Positions 5,062 to 9,128 of a stretch of 9,128 nt of DNA are shown in pieces. Below the pieces are notes generated by a model. It was given only the letters and a program-made list of their open reading frames with translations, ran no database searches and was not told the DNA's origin. The position numbers and the translations under genes were made by a program. Location of the stretch: NCBI GenBank assembly GCA_013812065.1, contig JACCUC010000151.1, positions 1-9,128 of the forward strand. Reading direction: 5' to 3'. This DNA is from Thermoleophilaceae bacterium (lineage in GTDB: Bacteria > Actinomycetota > Thermoleophilia > Solirubrobacterales > Thermoleophilaceae). Numbering within the stretch: the first letter of the stretch is position 1; each line of letters starts with the position of its first letter.

Positions 5062-7467
5062 ATGGCCAAGACGCTCGTCATCGCCGAGAAGCCGTCCGTC
5101 GGACGAGACCTGGCGGCCGCGCTTCCCGGCACCTTCACGGGCAGCCGCGACAAGTCGCACCTGGTCGGCGACGACTACGTGATCTCGTGGGCGGTCGGGC
5201 ACCTCGTGGGCCTCGCCCCGCCCGACGACTACGACCCCAAGCTCAAGAAGTGGCGCTTCGCCGACCTGCCGATCCTGCCCGAGCACTTCAAGCTCGTCCC
5301 CAACGACGAGCGGGCCAAGAAGCAGCTCTCGGTGCTCCACCGGCTCATGCGCGACGATGACACCGACGTGATCGTCAACGCCTGCGACGCCGGACGCGAG
5401 GGCGAGCTGATCTTCGCCTATGTCCGCGACACGGCGAACGTCGACAAGCCGGTGCAGCGACTGTGGCTCTCCTCGATGACGCGCGCAGCGATCCGCGACG
5501 CCTTCGAGCGCCTGCGCCCCGGCGAGGAGATGGAGCTGCTCGAGGCCGCCGCGCGCTCGCGCTCGGAGGCCGACTGGGTCGTGGGGATGAACGCCACGCG
5601 CGCGGCCTCCATTCGGCTGCGCGCCGCCTTCGACGGCGCCGTCTCGCTCGGCCGCGTGCAGACGCCGACGCTGGCGTTGATGGTCCGCCGCGAGCAGGAG
5701 ATCCGCGACTTCAAGCCCGAGCCCTACTGGCTCGTCGAGGGTCGCTTCGCCGCGAGCGGCGAGCGGCTCTACAACGGGCGCTATCTGGGCGGCAAGCGCC
5801 TCGGGAGTGAGGACGACGCGGCGGCGATCGTCCGCGACTGCCACGAGCAGCCCGGAGAGATCACCAAGCTCGAGAAGAAGGAGGAGCGCGAGCGACCCCA
5901 GCTCCTCTACGACCTGACCTCGCTCCAGCGCCACGCCAACACGCGGTTCGGCTTCTCGGCGCGGCGCACGCTCGCCGCCGCCCAGCGCCTCTACGAGGAG
6001 CACAAGGCGATCACCTATCCGCGCACGAGCTCGCGCTTCCTGACCGGCGACCTCGTGGGCGAGATCCGGCCGACCGCCGAGCTCGTGGGGCGGGACGCAC
6101 CCGAGTACGCGGCGGGTGCGCGCTACGTAGCGGGGCTCGAGAAGCTGCCGCTCGGCCGGGTCGTCAACGACGCCAAGGTCGAGGACCACCACGCGATCAT
6201 CCCGACCCGTTCCGAGCACGACGTCGGCCGCATGGGCGAGGACGAGCGCCGCGTCTACGACCTCGTCGCCAAGCGCTTCCTCGCGATCTTCCATCCCGAG
6301 GCGGTGTACGAGCGCACGCGGGTCGAGACCACGGTGGCCGCGCAGCACGTCTTCCGCACGAGCGGGCGGGTCATGCTCGAGGCGGGCTGGCGCTCGGTCT
6401 ACGGCGAAGAGGCACGCGGCCCGGGGGAGGGCTCCTCAGACGACGACACGGGCGGTGACCAGCTGCTGCCCCGCCTCGACCACGGCGAGTCCGTCGAGAC
6501 GCGCTCGGTCGAGTTCCTGCGCAAGGAGACCCAGCCTCCCCGGCGCTACTCCGAGGCCTCGCTGCTGGCCGCCATGGAGACCGCCGGGCGCGACGTCGAG
6601 GACGCCGAGGTGCGCGAGGCCATGAAGGACTCCGGGATCGGTACGCCGGCGACGCGCGCGGCGATCATCGAGCGGCTGATCGACGTCGCCTACATCGAGC
6701 GGGAGGGTCGTGCCCTGCACGCCACCGAGAAGGGCATGCAGGTCGTCGGCCTGCTCGGCTCGCACCCGCTGACCTCGGCGGAGCTCACGGGCGACTGGGA
6801 GCGCCGCCTCGGCCTGATCGAGCAGGGCCAGGACTCACGGCCCGCGTTCATGCAGGACATCGCGCGCTTTGCCACCGACACCGTCGCCGAGCTCGACAAG
6901 CTCAAGGACGTCAAGATCGAGCGCGCCAACCTCGGTCCGTGCCCGATCTGCGGCCGCGACGTGATCGAGAACCGCAAGGGCTACTCGTGCTGGTCGAAGG
7001 AGGATCCCGGCTGCGGCTTCGTCGTCTGGAAGCGCAAGGCCGGCAAGACGCTGCCGCCGGCGGTCGTCAAGGAGCTGATGGAGAGCGTGCGCCGCTCGCG
7101 CGAGGCCGGCGAGGAGCCGGGCGTGGGGCGGACCGAGAAGCCGGTCACCGGCTTCAAGGGGCGCTCGGGGAGAACGTTTCGCGCGAAGCTCAAGCTCGAG
7201 AAGGATGAGGAGAGTGGGCGCTGGCGGGCGGACTTCGACGAGGAGTGGGCCCGGGAGCCGCGCGATGCCGGCGTCGAGGGCGAGTCGGAGGCCGTGGACG
7301 GCGAGGATGGGGCAAAGGCCGGAGGCCGCCGCCGGACGGGATCGCGCAGCGCCGGCGGCGGCGACGGACGCTCGAGCCGCGGCAACGGCAAGGGTGGGGC
7401 GACTCGCAAGCCGGCGGGGACGGCCAACGGCCAGGGCGCAAGGCGCCGGCGGACGACGAGCCGCTGA
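5062..7467 (+). CDS. topB: Type IA DNA topoisomerase, TopB (topoisomerase III)-like
   Basis: 801 residues. It relaxes or decatenates DNA through a transient 5'-phosphotyrosine break. The toprim domain starts with VIAEKPSVGRDL (6-17, Glu9), the wording of TopB rather than TopA, and ends with DAGREGE (109-115), the metal-binding acidic motif. LGRVQTPTLALMV (196-208) follows, and the catalytic tyrosine is Tyr319 in ITYPRTSSRF. DSGIGTPATRA (523-533) is the conserved domain-IV motif. The C-terminal part has a four-Cys zinc site (627, 630, 643, 651), one degenerate topoisomerase C-terminal repeat (about 693-730: VTGFKG, then FRAKL) and a basic low-complexity tail (751-801, Arg/Gly/Lys-rich) likely to hold DNA. 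Unusual point: after YPRT most relatives have Asp; here Ser323. The start is well placed for the toprim strand. Assignment as TopB over TopA rests on the N-terminal motif. Confidence 0.94.
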   Translation: MAKTLVIAEKPSVGRDLAAALPGTFTGSRDKSHLVGDDYVISWAVGHLVGLAPPDDYDPKLKKWRFADLPILPEHFKLVPNDERAKKQLSVLHRLMRDDDTDVIVNACDAGREGELIFAYVRDTANVDKPVQRLWLSSMTRAAIRDAFERLRPGEEMELLEAAARSRSEADWVVGMNATRAASIRLRAAFDGAVSLGRVQTPTLALMVRREQEIRDFKPEPYWLVEGRFAASGERLYNGRYLGGKRLGSEDDAAAIVRDCHEQPGEITKLEKKEERERPQLLYDLTSLQRHANTRFGFSARRTLAAAQRLYEEHKAITYPRTSSRFLTGDLVGEIRPTAELVGRDAPEYAAGARYVAGLEKLPLGRVVNDAKVEDHHAIIPTRSEHDVGRMGEDERRVYDLVAKRFLAIFHPEAVYERTRVETTVAAQHVFRTSGRVMLEAGWRSVYGEEARGPGEGSSDDDTGGDQLLPRLDHGESVETRSVEFLRKETQPPRRYSEASLLAAMETAGRDVEDAEVREAMKDSGIGTPATRAAIIERLIDVAYIEREGRALHATEKGMQVVGLLGSHPLTSAELTGDWERRLGLIEQGQDSRPAFMQDIARFATDTVAELDKLKDVKIERANLGPCPICGRDVIENRKGYSCWSKEDPGCGFVVWKRKAGKTLPPAVVKELMESVRRSREAGEEPGVGRTEKPVTGFKGRSGRTFRAKLKLEKDEESGRWRADFDEEWAREPRDAGVEGESEAVDGEDGAKAGGRRRTGSRSAGGGDGRSSRGNGKGGATRKPAGTANGQGARRRRTTSR

Positions 7468-7534
7468 AGCCCGCGTGGTTTCGGGGGCGACTCCGCCGCG
7501 CCACCAACGCCGGAGCCATTCAGCGAGTGCGGCG
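7468..7534. other. Intergenic gap between convergent topoisomerase and small-protein genes
   Basis: 67 nt between two converging stop codons. A bidirectional terminator would be expected; the only symmetry I find is a weak GGCG/CGCC pair (7486-7489 with 7494-7497) with no T-tract. No gene is visible in it. Confidence 0.4.
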
Positions 7535-7642
7535 TTAGCGGAAGTTGACCACTCCGAGGATCAGCAGCAGCAACAGCGTGCCGACGAGCGAGACGAGGAG
7601 CGAGCCGAAGCAGCCCAGCCGCCTCGAGAAGAAGGCGAACAT
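7535..7642 (-). CDS. Small single-pass membrane protein, 35 residues, unknown function
   Basis: ATG 7642-7640 to TAA 7537-7535. The protein starts MFAFFSRRLGCFGSLL, then continues as one uninterrupted hydrophobic segment with five consecutive leucines and ends NFR. Residues about 11-31 would span the membrane, with Arg7-Arg8 as the cytoplasmic anchor, giving N-in orientation. Support for coding: nearly every third position is G or C (only one A), a GAGGA ribosome site (7652-7648) lies 5 nt upstream, and the product has a coherent membrane-protein shape rather than the Arg/Pro/Ser mix of shadow frames. I recall short actinobacterial hypothetical proteins with an RLGC-G-S start and leucine-rich helix, but cannot name a family. 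It may act as a small regulator of a membrane complex; that is speculation. Confidence 0.62.
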   Translation of the reverse strand: MFAFFSRRLGCFGSLLVSLVGTLLLLLILGVVNFR

Positions 7643-7708
7643 TCAGGTCCTCGCTCGAAACGAGTGGAGCAGGTGCTCTCGTAGGGCGGAGCGCATGTCG
7701 GGCCTCAT
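7643..7708 (-). CDS. Possible 21-residue ORF coupled to the small membrane protein
   Basis: ATG 7708-7706 (or the in-frame ATG 7696-7694 for 17 residues) to TGA 7645-7643, and the next codon is the ATG of the membrane protein: stop and start are directly adjacent (TGAATG). The peptide is basic, with the stretch REHLLHSFRAR. Third-position GC is lower than in the neighbouring genes (17 of 21), and no Shine-Dalgarno precedes it, so it may be chance. If real it could couple translation to the downstream gene. Confidence 0.22.
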   Translation of the reverse strand: MRPDMRSALREHLLHSFRART

Positions 7709-7766
7709 ACCCGTGCGCTTGGACGCTTACCCCACCCCTCGGGCTTCGCACGCTGCGGACAACTCG

Positions 7767-8972
7767 TCAGCTCGTACGCGCGAGCTCCTCGTGCCCGGCG
7801 TCGGCGAGCGGATGGATCAGCCTCGGCGCGCTGCCCTCCTCGACCACGATGCATCGCCCCGGCCAGTACGGGCTGTCGCCCGGGCGCGTGGCCAGGAAGA
7901 GGGGCTGGTAGACCCAGCTTCCGGTGTTGATGAGCCGTGTAGGAGGCCGGCCCCCACGGGCGGGAAGCGTCCACTCGTCCACGTCGCCGGGCAGTGGGCC
8001 GGGACGATGGGTGTGCCCGAATATCACGTGCTCGGCGTGGATGTCGAGGCGGCGGACGACCTCGGCCGTCGCCTGAAGGCCCGCGCGGCGCAGTGCGTGG
8101 CCTGAGATGTCGGGGTCGAACGGGCCGAGGCCGAGGCGGTTGAGCGCGGCGATCGCGCTTGGAATGGCTTTCGTAAGTAGGCGGTCGCCGAGCTCGGCGG
8201 GCGCGGGCGTCGATCGGGCCGCCGGCGTCGGCGAGGAGCCGCTTCGATCGGCAACTGCGCGACGGGGGCGACCGACCCCGTCGCCGTGCTCGACGTCCGG
8301 CCCGCGGCTGCTCAGTCGCTCGTAGACGCCCATCGAGATGCCTCCCGCCCGTCCTTGCCCGATCGACTGGCCGCGCCCGATCGTCGTCGAGGCCAGGTAG
8401 ACCGGTGAGACCACGCGCTCGTAGTCGACCGGAGCGCTGCCGAGCCCGGGGGGGCCTCCTCTGAGCCGGGCGGAGAGCGCAATGGCCAGGCACTCGACCA
8501 TCGGGACGGGGGAGTGGGCGTCCATGTAGTGGCCGTGGGTGGCGTAGACACCCTCGTCGAGCCACAACCCGGGGTAGGCGAACTCGAGCCGCACGGGAGC
8601 GAGGTCGCGCGCGAGGCGGGCGAGGGGATGGGCGGGCGCAGGCGATAGCCGCTGCTCGAGCGACTGCAGCCCATCCCCGCCGCCGATCGACGCGCACAGC
8701 GGCCCGACGAGCGCGTGGTCGTGGTTTCCGGGCACGAGCACGATCTCTCGCGCGCCGGTGAGGGCATCGGCGAGCTCCTCGAGCAGCGGGCGAGCGAGCG
8801 CGAGCGCACCGGCCAGGGAGCGCTCGCGGAGCTCGAAGATGTCGCCGAGGAGCACGAGACGGTCTGCGCCCCGGACGGCCTCGATGAGCCGCGGGCGCAC
8901 CTCGGGACGCCGCGCCAGGTCGCTGCCGACGCGGACGCCGAGGTGGAGGTCGGAGACGACGACGGTGCGCAC
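7767..8972 (-). CDS. Calcineurin-like metallophosphoesterase
   Basis: 401 residues, starting at GTG 8972. The metallophosphoesterase motifs are all present in order: DLH (Asp8, His10 in SDLHLG), GDIFE (Asp44), GNHDH (Asn83, His84, 82-86), THGHYMD (145-151, metal-site histidine) and FGHTHRP (His320, His322). They bind two metal ions and hydrolyse phosphomonoesters or diesters; the order and the GDxFE form recall UDP-2,3-diacylglucosamine hydrolase (LpxH) relatives, but the protein is far longer than LpxH (about 240) and the substrate is open. Residues about 225-265 are a Ser/Pro/Arg-rich low-complexity insert splitting the domain, and 165-225 has no recognised motif. No signal peptide or membrane segment, so cytoplasmic. 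The start codon has neither a clear Shine-Dalgarno nor a -10 at leaderless spacing; the motif at residue 8 argues the start is nearly right. Confidence 0.9.
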   Translation of the reverse strand: MRTVVVSDLHLGVRVGSDLARRPEVRPRLIEAVRGADRLVLLGDIFELRERSLAGALALARPLLEELADALTGAREIVLVPGNHDHALVGPLCASIGGGDGLQSLEQRLSPAPAHPLARLARDLAPVRLEFAYPGLWLDEGVYATHGHYMDAHSPVPMVECLAIALSARLRGGPPGLGSAPVDYERVVSPVYLASTTIGRGQSIGQGRAGGISMGVYERLSSRGPDVEHGDGVGRPRRAVADRSGSSPTPAARSTPAPAELGDRLLTKAIPSAIAALNRLGLGPFDPDISGHALRRAGLQATAEVVRRLDIHAEHVIFGHTHRPGPLPGDVDEWTLPARGGRPPTRLINTGSWVYQPLFLATRPGDSPYWPGRCIVVEEGSAPRLIHPLADAGHEELARTS

Positions 8973-9014
8973 GCGGTCATCGTGGCAGTCGGCGGGCGTC
9001 GCTCCGGGCGGGGC

Positions 9015-9020
9015 TAGCCT
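9015..9020 (+). promoter_or_regulatory. -10 hexamer of the right-edge gene, leaderless type
   Basis: TAGCCT, 10 nt before GTG 9031, no Shine-Dalgarno between. It lies in GGGCTAGCCT, whose complement also reads TAGCCC (9016-9011), which could serve the divergent phosphoesterase gene with a 31-32 nt leader. Confidence 0.4.
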
Positions 9021-9030
9021 CGCCGAGCAC

Positions 9031-9128
9031 GTGGTCTCCCTCTTCTGTCGTCACAACCGCTTCACGGCCGACTGCCCGCTCTGCTCCCGAGGGACGGTGC
9101 TCGACTCGGGCGCCGAGCGGTCGGGGCG
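9031..9128 (+). CDS. Cys/His-rich small protein, N-terminal fragment
   Basis: Open from GTG 9031 to the right edge (32 codons plus 2 bases). The start reads VVSLFCRHNRFTADCPLC, with Cys6, His8, Cys15 and Cys18, a spacing that could hold a zinc ion. The continuation is polar. I associate this motif from memory with short hypothetical proteins in Thermoleophilia, function unknown. Support: a TAGCCT box at leaderless distance, non-shadow composition and divergent placement from the phosphoesterase gene. The full length and fold cannot be judged from this fragment. Confidence 0.6.
   Translation, partial: MVSLFCRHNRFTADCPLCSRGTVLDSGAERSG

Noticed and set aside
4786..6348. 520-codon open frame on the minus strand opposite the topoisomerase and protease
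   Set aside because: It mirrors the codon bias of real plus-strand genes; composition is His/Arg/Val/Leu-heavy without any domain, and both overlapped genes have unmistakable motifs.
7205..7684. 159-codon plus-strand frame running out of the topoisomerase 3' end
   Set aside because: Begins inside the topoisomerase gene in another frame, Arg/Ala-rich, and is antisense to the better supported 35-residue membrane ORF.
7705..8697. 330-codon minus-strand frame overlapping the phosphoesterase
   Set aside because: Arg/Pro/Ala-rich alternate frame; the true frame carries all five metallophosphoesterase motifs.

Overview
The window reads as a chromosomal piece of a very GC-rich actinobacterium. The family mix (an MptB-like mannosyltransferase, a MarP-like CvpA/serine protease, a zinc-ribbon FHA protein) and a Cys/His-rich start of the type CRHNRFTADCPLC make me favour Thermoleophilia (Solirubrobacterales or relatives). 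That placement is inference from recalled family distribution; no rRNA or tRNA gene is present to confirm it. I see no CRISPR array, insertion sequence, phage gene or attachment site.

Layout, left to right. Minus strand, 1-2440: the 5' part of a polytopic GT-C mannosyltransferase (runs off the left edge), a ParA/Soj-type ATPase overlapping it by 4 nt, two GC-rich hairpins, and a zinc-ribbon/FHA protein with its own textbook promoter and Shine-Dalgarno site. Plus strand, 2549-7467: an SRPBCC (START-like) domain protein, a long imperfect inverted repeat, a predicted lipoprotein, a four-helix CvpA/trypsin-fold protease organised like mycobacterial MarP, and a type IA topoisomerase of TopB style. 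Minus strand, 7535-8972: a 35-residue single-pass membrane protein missed by ordinary ORF length cut-offs, possibly a 21-codon ORF joined to it stop-to-start, and a calcineurin-like metallophosphoesterase. Plus strand from 9031: the beginning of a short Cys/His-rich protein, cut by the right edge.

The lipoprotein and MarP-like protease form a probable two-gene envelope operon (30-nt gap). parA and the mannosyltransferase are translationally close. FHA and SRPBCC are divergent from a shared 108-nt region. Most intergenic gaps are under 150 nt.

The clearest pattern across the window is in gene starts. Five genes (parA, SRPBCC, lipoprotein, topoisomerase, right-edge Cys/His gene) have a TANNNT -10-like hexamer ending 8-10 nt before the start codon and no Shine-Dalgarno sequence, which predicts leaderless mRNAs. 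FHA and the MarP-like gene instead carry clear Shine-Dalgarno sites. I did not find a convincing new multi-gene defence or biosynthetic system. The most worthwhile leads are the leaderless-start pattern, the tiny membrane protein with its coupled upstream ORF, the 18-bp inverted repeat joining a stop codon to the next gene's -10, and the likely CTG start of the mannosyltransferase.
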